A stretch of DNA of 64,000 bases from NCBI GenBank assembly GCA_951799445.1, contig OX637288.1:46763288-46827287 (forward strand), in the 5' to 3' direction. The notes under the pieces were generated by a model. That model was not told where the DNA came from, ran no database searches, and worked only from the letters and a program-made list of their open reading frames with translations. This DNA comes from Pseudisothecium myosuroides. Lineage: Eukaryota; Streptophyta; Bryopsida; Hypnales; Lembophyllaceae. Of this stretch, positions 48,313-61,012 are shown in pieces. A program made the translations under genes and the position numbers. Positions within the stretch are counted from its first letter, which is position 1; each line of letters opens with the position of its first letter.

Positions 48313-50093
48313 GAAATTTTTTGTAATGATGTGTTGTGATGTGGTTCAGAGTTTCATGTATCAGCTATGCACAGGGCTGGCGCATTGCCACGGCCACTGA
48401 GTAATGCACAAGTACATCTATGGATTTTGAACTTTGTGACTCTCCGCAAAAACACAAGGGTTGGTCTCTAAATCTAGAGCATGTGTACCAGCCATGAATT
48501 TTGGTTTTCGCCTAAGGCTTTACATTAGAAGCCAGAACCGTTAACAATCACTGCATTTCATAAATCAGTGGTTTTGTATACTTATCTCTTCATACTCTCA
48601 TAATTGGCCTTGCTCGCATGTCTTTGTAGACGCCTCTAGCTTTCGATTCCTCGCTGGATTAAGGTCATATCAGGACTACCATTAAGGTTCATTTGCGGGG
48701 GCACACCAGGTCCAAATAGAGTTACATGATTTGGGAGAGTGTTCCACAAAACTAACTTACAATCGGACTTGTAATTGTTTCAGAGACCTAAAGCTACAAA
48801 ACTTGTTGATGGATAAGCAGACTCTTCGTCTGAAGATCATAACTTGGGTCTAGGTTGGACTTTCACGGTTCTAATGAAGAACTACAAGCATGAGGTAACT
48901 CGAAGGGTGATTCCCTCAACCTGAATTGATCTCTTGATCATTTTAAGATGCTAATAATTTTACATCTTGCCTTCAAGATGGAATTGAGCATGTCCGTGCT
49001 TGTGCAATCCCTATTGTGCTGATTTGATTTGACCGGTTTGGCTGATGTCAAATCGTGACTCTATGGTACCGCACTCCCGAAGTGCTTCTGCAAGCGACGC
49101 ATTACTTCCTTCCGGTGGACATCTGGTTGGTTGGTTGCATATTCGGTGAGCTTGAAATTTTTGATCTCAAGCATGCGGGAAATGTGTAGCATTAGCTTAT
49201 AGCATAATAAGTGCAAATTGAGTTGATTTCAAATGATTCTAATGGTCTTTACGCAAATATTGTTTAGCTAAGTTTGTTTGCAAGATGCCGCTGTTCACGA
49301 GCAATTTTGAGCTTCAACAACTTCTTCACATTTGCAGGTTGGACGTGATTTTGAAATTATGACAATTCATGTGCTTCAGTTGTATGGTCAATTTGTTTGT
49401 TGTCTATGCGCCGAAGTCAATTTTGCTTCATTGGCAGGATTTAGACCACTATAATTGTGGTGTCATTTGCACAAAGCACTAGAAACAAGGACCATTATAG
49501 ATTTTTTTTAGGGCGCAATCCTCGAAAGGTGCAATTGTTGTGAATTTCCGCCAATTTGATGAAATTGATGTTAGGGCTACTATGAGCAAGACTATGAGTT
49601 TGGATGTATAGCTAGAACTCTAAGAGGAGAATATCTATGCAGTTTCTGACGTGACAATGGATTGGTTTGATACCATGTTTAGGCTTCTGGGCACACCGAA
49701 CGAGACAATATGGCCGGGGGTAAGCCAACACCATGATTGGCATGAATTCTCACAGTGGAGACCTCAAGATCTATCTCTCGATGTTCCTAGGCTAGTGCCG
49801 ATGGGCTAGATCTTCTGGCAATAAGTACTCTCATGCTGGATACATCAACTTATTTTAATACGATTTTTGAGTTTTGATTTAGTTCTTAAATTCTTCTGTC
49901 ATTGCTTTTGATTAATAGTTATGTGATTAGCTTAGCTCTAGTTGTGACTATAGTTAGGTTTTTGTGAGCATGCTCTAATAGAGCCGACGTGATTGTACAG
50001 AAAATGATGGTGTTTGAGCTATCGAAGAGGATCTCAGCCAAATCCGCATTGAATCACCTCTACTTCAATGATGTTGACAAGTCTGCAATCTAA

Positions 50094-51174
50094 TAGATCA
50101 AATTATTTAGGATATTGTTCAGTATAAGGATTGATGTTAGAAGCATTAGAAGGTCAATCATGTTGATTGGCGATTGACACCGGCATTGGTATTAGGAAAG
50201 AGAAAGGCACTGTTCTTGCGAGGATCTAAATTGTAAGATGCGGAATTCAGACAAGAGCATTTGCAGTCTAAGACAACTAAGACTTCTTGCAATTTCTATG
50301 GCATGTCTGTCGGTGCCATACTGTCAGAACTTATCTGAAATTTTCTCGTGTATATTTTGATGACATTGCTACTCTGATCAGACGTCTTGCGCTAAATTAT
50401 GTAACTTGCATAGTACGTTGTATTGGTTGCTAAAGAGATATGGTAAAGATAAAATGAGCTCACTGGAGCATCTTGTACCTCGCATGCTCTTGTTGTTACA
50501 CTTCCTTGAATGGATCCGAAGCTCATGTTGTATGAAGATCATCAGAATAGATATCCCGCGTATGCGTCACTCTTAAATTCTTTTTGAAACTTGACAGATA
50601 TGAAACCTGCTCATGACTCTGGGACCCTTTTTGCAAAGCAACAATAACATACTTATGTATAGGAACTAGGGTCGAAAATCCCTAGGCAAACATATCGTTG
50701 AACCTACTTGTTTTAGAAATAATTACATTTAGTACTAGGCTATGCAAGAATTGTCTGAACTCTGGGGGAAATCTCATTGATCTGTACTTAGGAGTGGTAG
50801 CCTATAGAGAAAACCAGTACAAATCTAAACCAACATTTAATTAGGCAATTCAATGAAATTGACAATATGTAGAGTGCCTAACATCGGTAATTTCGTTACA
50901 TTGACGTGACTGGACGCAAGCAATTGTGACATTCATCCCTTAAGGCTCTAAAAACTAGGAATTGTAAAAATTTACAACTGGGCCCATAATAACCTGAAGA
51001 GTGCCAAAGTCATTGAATCCAATTTGATAAAATGACGTTCACATATGACATGCACAAGCTGTTTTTCTTTTGGTAACCAGGTCATATGTAGAATTGAATT
51101 TAGTACCTTATATTGTACAAAGTTTTCCATTCGAACTAAAAATTGTCAGTGTAATGGAAAATCCCTTTGTTGAC
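50094..51174. other. Gene-free stretch
   Basis: No gene, RNA or clear repeat recognised. Confidence 0.4.
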
Positions 51175-52252
51175 GCTAGTAGGCGGAATGCACAAAACAC
51201 TTGTACTATTTGTTGCGTTTTGTCACACCCTAGTTTTTGATTTTTTTTTGCCATAACTTCTGTGTTTTAGTTCCAAATGACTCAAAATTTATAGGGAAGA
51301 TATTCATAACCATTATACACCTTTCCTAATTTTTTGGTAATTTCAAAAAATAATTTACTATTTTTAAACAGCCCCGATAATTTCTCACAATGGGTGATTT
51401 AGGGGGGTTTTGCACTTTTTTTAACCCAAAAAAACGAATTTTGAGCTGAAATTTGGAGAGAATGGTCTTCTAGTAGACTTATAGCTACAGTCTGAAGGAT
51501 TTTTAAAAAAATTATTTTTATGTGGTGTACAAGTCCACAAAGGGAGCTCCTTTCTGCTTTTTTTTCCAAAGGTATAAAACATTACTTTGGTGCGTTTTTT
51601 GGTCAAAACCTATCACCACAACGTTTTCTCAAATGGACAATTTTTATAAAAAAATCCTATTTTTTACAAATTAAAATGTCAAAAGTGGTATTTTCTTCAC
51701 TAGAATTTTGGACTTAGAATTCACCCAAAACCAATGAAGAAAATACCACTTCTGACATTTTAATTTGTAAAAAATAGGATTTTTTTTTTTAAATCTAAAA
51801 ATTTTCCATTTGAGAAAACTTTTTGGTGATGGATTTTGAACAAAAAACGCACTAAAATAATGTTTTGTACCTTTGGAAAAAAATGCAAAAAGGAGCTCCC
51901 TTTGTGGACTTGTACACCACATAAAAATAAGTTTTTTTTAAAATCCTTTAGACTGTAGCTATAAGTCTACTAGAAGACCATTCTCTCCAAATTTCAGCTC
52001 AAAATTCGTTTTTTTGGGTTAAAAAAAGTGCAAAAAACCCCTAAATCATCCATTGTGAGAAATTATTGGGGCTATTTAAAAATAGTAAATTATTTTTGGA
52101 AATTACCAGAAAATTAGGAAAGATATATAATGGTTATGAGTAGCTTCTCTATAAATTTTGAGTCATTTGGAGCTAAAATACAGAAGTTATAGCAAAAAAA
52201 AAAAAACTAGAGTGTGACAAAATGCTTTAAGTGTTTCGTGCATTCACCCTAG
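51175..52252. mobile_element. 1.08-kb foldback element
   Basis: The two halves are reverse complements over nearly their whole length. They run from GGAATGCACAAAACACTT at about 51185 against AAGTGTTTCGTGCATTC at about 52229-52245, to a turn near 51703-51734 (...GTGGTATTTTCTTCA / TGAAGAAAATACCAC). Arms are ~530 bp with only scattered mismatches. Short frames on both strands are mirror images of one another and not genes. A transcript would form a very long double-stranded RNA. Confidence 0.9.
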
Positions 52253-52915
52253 TCCCATCATTTTGTTTTTTTTATCCCATCTTTTTATTTTATTTATTTT
52301 TTTGAGACAAATGACTTTGCCCCATTTTTTCAATGAGAATCATGCGATCAATACAATGAAAAAATCTAGGTAGTTTGATTAGTTTCAATGCATTGGTATC
52401 ACTAACGGAATTGGTAATTTGATTGATGAAGTGCTTGTAGTGATAGTGTTTGCACCAACATTTGGACTTCCAATGGCCTCAATGCACGTTGAGTAAATAC
52501 ACTGTCAATGTACTTCACACTTTTTTTACTTTGTAGTTTGGCAACTTGCATTCACGACTATGCCTTGTGCATTATTATATTGTTAAGATGTCAACATTGC
52601 ATGCAGAATTTTGAAAACTTTGAAAATGCAGAAAGGCACAAGTTGCAAGTCAATTCAAATTGTTCAACCATTCAAATCTTGTGTCGTCATTACAATGCAT
52701 TTCCTCATCCTTGTGTTCTTCGCCAATTCAGTTTTGGTTGGTCTTGCGCTTGTTGTCCCTGTGTGAACCTCCCCACTCTGTCATTCAACCGAAAAGCACA
52801 AACTAAGATTATCTGGGCCATTTGACTGCCATTGTGCTAAAGGCAGTTAGCTAGTTGCAAAACGGCATGCAGCTGTTGCTACAGGGAAAACCGCCGGTTA
52901 GTATATTTTGAAACT

Positions 52916-53006
52916 TAGTTGCAAATTCCAATCGGGTTTTTCTTGGTCACTTTTTGATAGTCTATCAAAAAGTGACCAAGAAAAACCCGATTGAAATTTA
53001 CAACTA
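52916..53006. repeat. Perfect hairpin, ~45-bp arms
   Basis: The core at about 52930-52992 has a 31-base arm (ATCGGGTTTTTCTTGGTCAC... to GATAG) followed after a single T by its exact complement. The outer parts (TAGTTGcAAATTcC / GaAATTtACAACTA) pair with two or three mismatches. It could be a tiny MITE, or a miRNA/siRNA-type precursor if transcribed. Confidence 0.85.
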
Positions 53007-56000
53007 TTGGAGTAGAAGTTGGAATTTTGATCAAAATTTCAAAATATTATAGTATTAAGTGAAGACCTTAATCATGGCGGACTCATGAAAAAACAGTGGA
53101 ATATATATGGAAAACAAAAGGATAATTATTGGTAAAGTTCAAAAACTCCTTGAAATATACAACAAGCATTGCGAGTTAGTCAATAAATGTAGGAAGGCTT
53201 TTTGCTACTGGCTTTGTTGCATATTCACTCACTAATAGAGATGGACATCCCAAGGATACACCAATCCCTCTGAAATGACACCACTAGTCATTCCTAGAGT
53301 GTCAATTATTTAATGACACTTTAGCTGCCAGGTACTCCGTACAACTTAAATCCCTTCTCAACTACTAGAAAAGGGGGCTTTGGAATGATCGACACCCTTG
53401 GAACGCCACCATTTGTCACGCTTGGCTTGTCAATTACGGAATACTTAGTTAGCCTTTAGATATCACAACCAACCTTGGGCTAACTTTGCAGCGATTTTCA
53501 AAAACTGTGATGATAATTCTTGACACAATTAATATTCTTTTAAAATGTAAATGACACAAAGTTACTATTCTTTTGAAATTAATATAAATGACACCCCGTG
53601 ACTTGATTATGAAATAATTTGACACCCTAAGAATGACAAGTACGTGGTGTCAATTTAGAGGTGTCATTTTGTAGCCCCCACCCCACCCCACCCCTTTCCT
53701 TCAACAATATTGTAGATCCACTACATTGATGGTGGTTGGCTCCAACAATAGCTCCCATACTAGAATGTTTGTATGTCGTGTCACTCAATTAGGTTGAATT
53801 TTTCTACAATCAAGGATAAAGAGTACTGAAGATTCGTAAATCTAGTAAAGTACGGAGTAACTTGCATTGAGGGCAGACTCGGGTGAATGTTCCCCCTTCT
53901 TTCGACTCCCATGTACCCCTCATTCTTTGAGTGATTGAGCTGCAGTAGTGCACTCTACAAGCATGCAAGGGTCACAATTGTAGCTCTTCCTAGCTCAATC
54001 TTGTCCCTATTTATCCCTTCACCAATCATTAGGAACCAACCGGAAGAAAGGAAGATGACAGCATACATCAAAGTGATGCAATCCCCCAGCCTTTGACCCA
54101 CGATTCCCCACCCTAGGTCAACCCTCAAAAGGGGAGAAATCACAAAAAATCTGCAACTAACAGGAATGTCATCATGAAAAGTGGTGAGGCATTGCAATAT
54201 AAGGAGATTTGATTGGCTAGTATAAATAGCTGCGGAGGGTACAATACCTAGGTATAGAGGGGTAGCATGCATGGATGTAGTAGAGTCCACCGCAAACTTG
54301 ATACAGCAGTCCACCAAAACATTGTTGGAATCGTGACTGACATTGATTTGCTTCTTGGTTCACGTATGACCGAGATCTATTGCATCTGTTGTTGAATTGT
54401 TCTAGACATTCAAATTGTCATTGAACTAGCAAACCTCACTAGTCTAAAAGATTTTCAACTTTGAAACACGCCACTTCAGCTATTATTGACTACTAGAACA
54501 TTCTTTGACACAACAAAATCTACAGTATTATACAAGACACGACAAATATTTATGGATTTGTAATATCTAACACAATCTCTAACCAGATCCACAAAACCGC
54601 GCTTTTGGGTAAATAACAAACTGACCGAAGATTTGTTTGACTAGCTACGCATGGATTGCAAGTGTAAGTGAAATCCCCTCAATCGGTCCTTGATCAATCA
54701 ACATGCATGGGCCGGGATTGCATGTCTGCACCAACTATTAACAATCATGATTCCTCCAAATAGTTAGAAGAGAATCAACAGAATTGTTGATTGCCTTTGC
54801 CATGAAATTGTTCCTTTGGAGATTCCAGAAGGCCGGCTAGCCGGTCTCTTTGAGAAATTTTCTTTCCGTTCTCCATAGACCATTACATTACACGGTATCT
54901 GAGAGGCAAGGACGGTGACCAATGCTTGTTGTATTAGCTGCATTAGCTAGTAATTCAGTAATTCCTTTGGTCTAGCCTCTACAACATTTGTTTCAAAAAA
55001 TAAAGTCCCGGGATGTGTAGTTCACTCATGCGCCAAAAGACTGACAGCCGATATGCTTAGAATGGTAGTTGAAGATTTGCAAAATCTAATTTGCCTTGTT
55101 CGCGGCTCGGGAGGTCGCCGGGTTTCCTCCTTTAATTCCCTAGTCATTGGCTGCCATGAGTATTGAAGAAAAAGGGAGCTAGGGAGGTCATGCCACTAAC
55201 CGACCAATCGACCACTCCAGCACTCCAGCAGTTGTGTATATAAGCTTAAGGATTGTAGTCCTTCTTCACAAATTAACTAAAATGCAAATTCTTGAGACCG
55301 GCCCACATCTAAGAAATACTTGAGAGGACGGTCGATCATGCAACATCAATTGCGACACCTAAAGAAATGTTTTCAGACTGACTCAAGGCAATTGCAGATT
55401 GCAACAACCCTCTCATTTGTTTCCTGGATTTTGGATAGCCTCTTAATTAGTTAATTCGGAATTTTGGCGCTTGATTATTTAGAAGTATTTTCTCCAGAGA
55501 AACTTAGCATTTTCACCGTCACTAGCCTGGACTGATCAACATGAGTCTAAACAGGATAGGCCTTCACTCGAACCTGTGAAAGTTAGATCATTATATTTCT
55601 CATAAGCTAGCAAAGGGTGGAGTAAGCTTAAGGGTGTCTAAGTTATAGGCTTGGTTCAATTGAGTTGATTGTACCTTGTTCACTTAAAACCAGAAATCGT
55701 ATCGTTCAAGAGGTGTGTTAATTGGCTGCCTTCACTTGTTTTTGTAATGGATTGTTCCTTACATTTCACTTGCAAAGCTTGTACGCACTAAGTTTCTGTC
55801 ATTTTTTAGAATTTTTGCGTAATTCAACATGGTTTTAATTATTCAATCTGGATGTAGTAAATAGGGTGCACATAACAATATAAAGTATTATCTAGGTGTA
55901 GATTATTGGTATCTTTTTTACTTAAGATTAAATCTGGCAATCGTAAAGTATTCTACCAACCATTGATTGAATTACTGTGGAGAATTCAAAGTTGCTCTAT

Positions 56001-56829
56001 TATGTTATGAAGTTCATTCAATTAATGTTGCAAATGTAATTCAATTCAATTCCTTTCAAGGATATCAAAATTATAGTATTTGCCTCACTAGCTTCCATGC
56101 TACACTGTTTGTATACCCGCTCAATGATTCAGAGTCTTCTTCCTCAAATTGTAATTGAAAAGATCAAGCTTAATTGCCTTGTGTTCCTTGCATTCTGTTA
56201 GGAGCACTTTGAAACTTTCACTGGGTCTTCTAATGTGCGGCAAAAATCAAGTATTTTATTCAATGCAGAACTAAAAAATCAAAGAGCGTCTTCCCTTTAA
56301 GTGAGAAGATGTCACATTTAATTAAGCGTATTAAACCCATGTAGTTTCATGACTATATTTCATCAAAATCCACTATAGTCCTTCAATTTTTTAGCAACCC
56401 AAAATGGGTTGATCCATATTTGGAACGTTCATTTCTGAATTTAGGAATGTAAAGAGTCACTTGAACTTGGGTTCATTCTCAAGAGAATCAAATTAGCTAT
56501 CTAGTGGTGTTTTCAGATCAGAAGAAGAGTCACTATAGAATTTACAAAATTTTCCAAAGCATGGGTGGTTTGGGGTCGTAGCAAAGAGTCATTGCTTTAG
56601 GAAACTCTAGCCAATGAGGTGGAGGCATGTATTCATGGGCGAGTAGGGTCAAAATTGTACTGTCCAATATTAGCAAGGCTAGGGCCAACCTTTGGGATGG
56701 AAGAGAGGTGGTTGAAGTGGAAGACTAATGAGGTTGAACAATGATGATGTTTGGAATTCTAATGGGTTCCTAGCGTAGACCATACATGAGCCTTTTCAAT
56801 GAGCTGCTCAATAGTAGATTAGACCTAGA
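53007..56829. other. Gene-free stretch with weak transposon traces
   Basis: Near 53361 the sequence ACTACTAGAAAAGGGGGCTTT resembles the CACTACTAGAAA-type end of plant CACTA elements, with GTGTCATTTTGTAGCCCCC near 53660 as a possible inner partner. A 120-codon minus-strand frame (53955-54317) and a 105-codon plus frame (52508-52825) match nothing I recognise. No gene is called. Confidence 0.35.
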
Positions 56830-57075
56830 ATGCCACATTTAACTACTTTTGGACTTTTGAAAGTCCAAAATCAATAATGGTCATTGAGAGAAAAAAAATG
56901 GTCATTAGGAGGTAATCCAAAACATTGGGAGATCTATACAAATCATTCGGAGATCTATAAAAACATCAAGAGATTTATACAAACATCGGGAGATCTCCCG
57001 ATGTTATAATTGTGAGATCTCCGGATGCTTAGTCCAAAATTTTCTGAATAGTCCAGAAACAGTTAAATGTGGCAT
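56830..57075. mobile_element. 246-bp MITE with TIRs, internal repeats and TAGA duplication
   Basis: Ends ATGCCACATTTAACT and AGTTAAATGTGGCAT are perfect 15-bp inverted repeats, flanked by TAGA at 56826-56829 and 57076-57079. The interior has four degenerate copies of 'aacatYRggagatctataca' and a perfect 24-bp palindrome at 56982-57005. Confidence 0.85.
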
Positions 57076-58920
57076 TAGAGTGGCATTGCCCTCTCCCTTT
57101 CTTTTTTTAACTCTACTCGGTCTTTGGGTACAAACAACCATTGAAATACACACTTTGCACTTGGATTTGAGCCGTTTTTCAGTTTTTTTTTGTTGTGTGT
57201 CTTTTCTTGTGTTCCTTCATTCTACCATGTTTGATTTTAAATTTTGGCTTCATATTTGTGACAAATCTTCTATTTCTCTCATAATTTTTGAAATTTAACA
57301 ATGAAGTGGTCACTATTGCAAGACCATTTAATTTCTCACTCATTTTTAGTCCTAAGAATACAAGACATTAGAGAAAAAAGGACCCTTGGAGAGGGCCTCC
57401 ATAGTTTGACATAGCAAGGTTATTTATTGTAGTGTAGGGGGCTAGTGGATTACACAATTTTTGAGAGGAAAATGTCACCATCTCATTTGAATTGCCCAAG
57501 GTAAGTGTGGTTGAGTGCAAGGTGAATAATCCTTTTCCTTGTTTATTTTAATGACTTTGTCACACACCTTTGACTTAGTTTCTAATGGTACTATAGACAA
57601 AATGATTTCAATTCAAATGCCATTAAGCATTAGAAACAAATCCATTGACTAATTAACCATTTTCATAAGACAAAAATCAATAGCAAGTAGTACAAAATAG
57701 TCTTATTTTATCTTTACACGTCAACATCATAACCAAAACCGAATGCAGTTGACATCATAGTTATATAAACTATCATTTTGGATGCTCCAAAGAATTATAT
57801 TCTATTCAAAATCAAAAGTGCAAAATACTAGGAGTCACAAATTTGGAAATTGAAAAAAGCATTGAATATGAGTACATCGATCAACTACTGCCTTCTAATG
57901 AAAACTACCTTCTTTGTCCTACTGTCATAATTGTCTGCGCTGATTTATGTAGGTGGGTATAGGAAATTAGTTCATTCATGTGGTGTAGTCATAGAATTTA
58001 CAGAGGATGTGTGCATAGTAGCAAAAATTTGCTAATTTCTCTAATTTTCCTTGGTCTATAGTACTTAGGATGCTAATTTGTCAATATTACCAGTCCAATA
58101 GACTTTACTATCGGATGTCATCAATAGATGTATAGAAAATGGATGAATGGGGTGCGACTATAGAAGCGGTTACCAACTGGTCGGCTGGTTGGGGTGAAAT
58201 CAATTGTCAAGCGCATTTGGAAGGCAGTCTGGAGAGAAGCCAGAGCTCCTGCGGTGCTGAGGCCGACAGTGTGTGGAGTGTGTGAGCGATCTATAGTTTT
58301 TGTGTGTTAGTGTCTGTGATTGTGAAGTGCTGGATCGATAGTTGTTATACAGTGGTGAATCAGTGAGGATCAATTGTAAATTTCAAAGTGAAATATAATG
58401 CGGAGATTATAAGATTTTTTGTGTTATGCTATGGTGATTTGAATGATTGAATGTGTGATTGTGTGGAGTCTGTGGATTTAATGGGTGAGAAATTTCTATT
58501 GTTGTGATTGAATGTAAATGCAAGTTTGAATTGGGATTTAATTGTGTGTATCAATTGTGAATGGACTGATTCCAATGGGATGTGTCAATGGTGTATGAGT
58601 ATGATATTATTGAGTGTTTTATGATTGAAACCGAGAGATTAATCTATAGAGACGGAGTGATTAGAGTGAGTCTGTGAACTGAATCAATAGAATTGTGAGA
58701 ATAAAGGATATTACAATGGATAGCAAACAGTTGAAATTAAAGGGAAAGAAGTGCAAATATTGTTGTCAATCAAATAATATAAAGATGAAATGCCAAATTA
58801 TGGAGGAAGTTACATTGGTGGGAAGTAAGAATGGAAAGAAGAACACAATGGCAACAAAGCCGGAAGAAGCTGACAGTCAAATCAATAGTACCTGAGCAAA
58901 TTGTTGGAGAAATCAATAGA
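57076..58920. other. Gene-free stretch
   Basis: No gene recognised. 58260-58690 is rich in short GTGTGTGA/TTGTGATTG words. A 66-codon frame at 58695-58895 is Lys-rich with a CKYCC...C pattern, too short and isolated to call. Confidence 0.4.
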
Positions 58921-58923
58921 AGC

Positions 58924-58935
58924 TGGTACCAGAGC
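58924..58935 (+). other. Possible retrotransposon primer-binding site
   Basis: TGGTACCAGAGC is one base from TGGTATCAGAGC, the usual primer-binding site complementary to the 3' end of initiator tRNA-Met in plant LTR retroelements. An LTR would end just upstream, but no convincing CA end or matching second LTR is visible, so this is a hint only. Confidence 0.35.
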
Positions 58936-59334
58936 GGTTGGTGAGAAGTGATGGAGCAATGGAGAATAAAGATAAAGCTATAGGATTACAAAGGAATTGA
59001 TAAGTTTCCAATCCTGGATTTAACTATAATAAAATAGTCTATCTATTGAATTTATGAAGTTAGGAACATTCCATGGATTTCCTTCCATTGTGCACAACTT
59101 GGGGTTATTTAGTTTCCCTTAGGAATTACCTATAGTGCAACCATACCTCCCTGCGAACGAACTCAAAACTATAGGAATTTTATTATAATTAACTCTATAG
59201 TAAAAATCCATCTACATATGGCATATAGGTTTACATTTAAATGTAATCCAAGGTCCCTTTAGCAACTTCTCAAGGGGCCTTCTATTGGGTTCCTTTTTTT
59301 TCTAATGATTGTTTCCATGCATGTGGAACTTGGT

Positions 59335-59500
59335 TATCTGTCCAATTTGCCCACCTGTTCGAGACATCTAGTAACCTTGACCCGCCCGATGTGACTACTT
59401 TAATGTAGTCACATTGTCTGTTTGGTCTGTTTGAATCATTTGATATGTCTGCCCATCCAAGACATCTAGTAATCCTAACTTTCATGATGTGACAGCAATG
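59335..59500 (+). repeat. Repeat family Q, copy 1
   Basis: Related to 60150-60345 (direct) and 60822-61012 (inverted). It shares 'gacatctagtaacc', 'cccgatgtgactac', 'gatatgtc' and 'cacattgtctgt' blocks and contains the perfect palindrome ATGTGACTAC-tttaat-GTAGTCACAT. Confidence 0.75.
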
Positions 59501-60149
59501 GATTCCACTTCTATATATCTTACTAATGAAGGCAATGAACGTGTTTATCAAAACCAAATCAATGTCTTTGACAAACTATTTCCATATTGGTCTTAACTTT
59601 TGCAATATGAAACAGGCAGAAAACTTTTATAAGTGTCACATTCACGGAGACTATTAAAAACTACTACCACCCACTATAAGCTTGCATAGGAAATAATTTA
59701 GAACACTCCTTACCTTAAAAGATTTATGCACATGAGCAATTGCCAATGTCAAAACAACCATATCTTTTTTATGCTCTTTTTTCATAACTTCATGGTCTTT
59801 TTGTATATTCACGCTATTAGCTTGAAGGTCTTTTTTAGGCATTTCAATTGAATCCACCAACATATCAAGGGTCTTAGGAAAGGAGGCGTTTACAGCTCTG
59901 TTGTCACCCCGAGGTGGACTCAGAGGGAAATTGCCAGACAACTTCCTCTTTTTTCCTTTCACCATTGAGACTACACAAAGTAATCCAACAATAATAAATA
60001 CTTACAGAATGGTAATTGTGTGGAGTGCTTGAGTTAACAAGTTACGCATCCACACATACAAAAATGGAAATGGCAGTCAACTCTATTAGAGCGGAATGCC
60101 AATTTGGATGGCAGAAGCATAGAGAAATGGGAATGGCATTCAGCTCTAT

Positions 60150-61012
60150 TCATAGTTATCACATTGGATGGACCGTCCGTCCTAATTGTCCGATTTATCA
60201 GTCTGTCCAAGAAGTCTAGTAACCCTGATCCACCCGATGTGACTACTTTATTGTTGTCACATTGTCTGTCCGCTTTGTTTGAACCAACCGATATGTCCAC
60301 CCACTTGAGACTTTTGGTGATCCTAACTCGCTTGATGTAACAATAATGGAATGAGTATAGGATGCTAACTTTTTTAAATGTTATATGTTCCAAAGAGCTA
60401 GTCAAAGCACAATTTTGACTACTCCAAAACATTGATTTTCTTGTAGTATCCTTCATTTACATTGTGGTTAAGTCAAAGCCGCTTGGCTTTAACCTCAAAT
60501 CTCCTCATTGTAAACAATGTCACGTAGAGGACCAAGAAGCCTGTACCCTATAATCACCCAAGAAACAACATATAAAGGCTCTAGGTGGTGGCCACCGCAA
60601 GCCACTTTGCCGGTGGAAAGTGAGGAGCCAAAGAGCAACACTTGGAATCCACTGTAAAACTCGAATGTTTGATGTTGCCAAAAGGTTTCAACTATTCGCA
60701 ACAGCTTCCTCTGGTTGGACGAATGACGTCCAAGGCAAGGATCCTTAGACTTCATTGCCTATAGGTTAAAAATTTGGAGTAATCAAAGTACAATTTTGAC
60801 TACTCCAAAACATTGATTTACGTTATAATCACTATTGTCACATCAGGCAATTTAAAATCACCAAACGTCTCAAGTAGGTGGACATATCAGACAGCTTAGA
60901 TGGAGCGGACAAACAATGTGACTACATTAAAGTAGTCACATCGGGAGGGTCAGGATTACTAGACGTCTCAGACAGTTAGGACGGACGGTCCATCTAATGT
61001 GATAACTATGGT
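60150..61012. mobile_element. Repeat family Q, inverted pair forming an ~860-bp element
   Basis: The left arm (60150-60345, beginning 'catagttatcacattggatg' and GACCGTCCGTCCTAA) is inverted at the right (60822-61012, ending GGACGGACGGTCCATC...ATAACTATG). The ~475-bp middle contains a direct repeat of 'caattttgactactccaaaa' (60410 and 60793 regions). No transposase is seen. Copy 1 at 59335 is a single arm. Confidence 0.75.

Larger units (their letters stand above)
46423..50093 (+). pseudogene. CDKB-type cyclin-dependent kinase, unprocessed pseudogene
   Basis: Recognisable blocks in the order of plant B-type CDKs: 46423-46665 ([38 protein letters not shown]); 47731-47875 (LLCMEHVEKNDKPKLYLVFE, then out of frame HGHSPSGKPLALKLVQ); 48350-48411 (SFMYQLCTGLAHCHGH, stop, VMHK); 48784-48894 (RDLKLQNLLMDKQTL, frame break, LGLGWTFTV); about 49045-49165 ([28 protein letters not shown]); 49640-49820 (FRLLGTPNETIWPGV, DWHEFSQWRPQDLS, stop); 50004-50093 (SKRISAKSALNHLYFNDVDK, TAA). 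The VP-TALRE helix is close to CDKB-type sequences. Introns separate the blocks, so it is a decayed gene duplicate rather than a retrocopy. Dead signs: Gly-loop GMYR for GTYG, several stops and frame breaks, loss of the DLG Asp context, and two transposon insertions. Confidence 0.9.

Noticed and set aside
51421..51922. Mirror-image short frames in the foldback
   Set aside because: They are identical peptides read from the two arms of an inverted repeat, so not independent genes.
52508..52825. 105-codon Cys-rich frame as a small secreted protein
   Set aside because: The N-terminus is hydrophobic, but no cleavage pattern, promoter or homologue can be supported.
53955..54317. 120-codon minus-strand frame
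   Set aside because: No recognisable domain, no flanking exons and a plausible length for chance in this composition.
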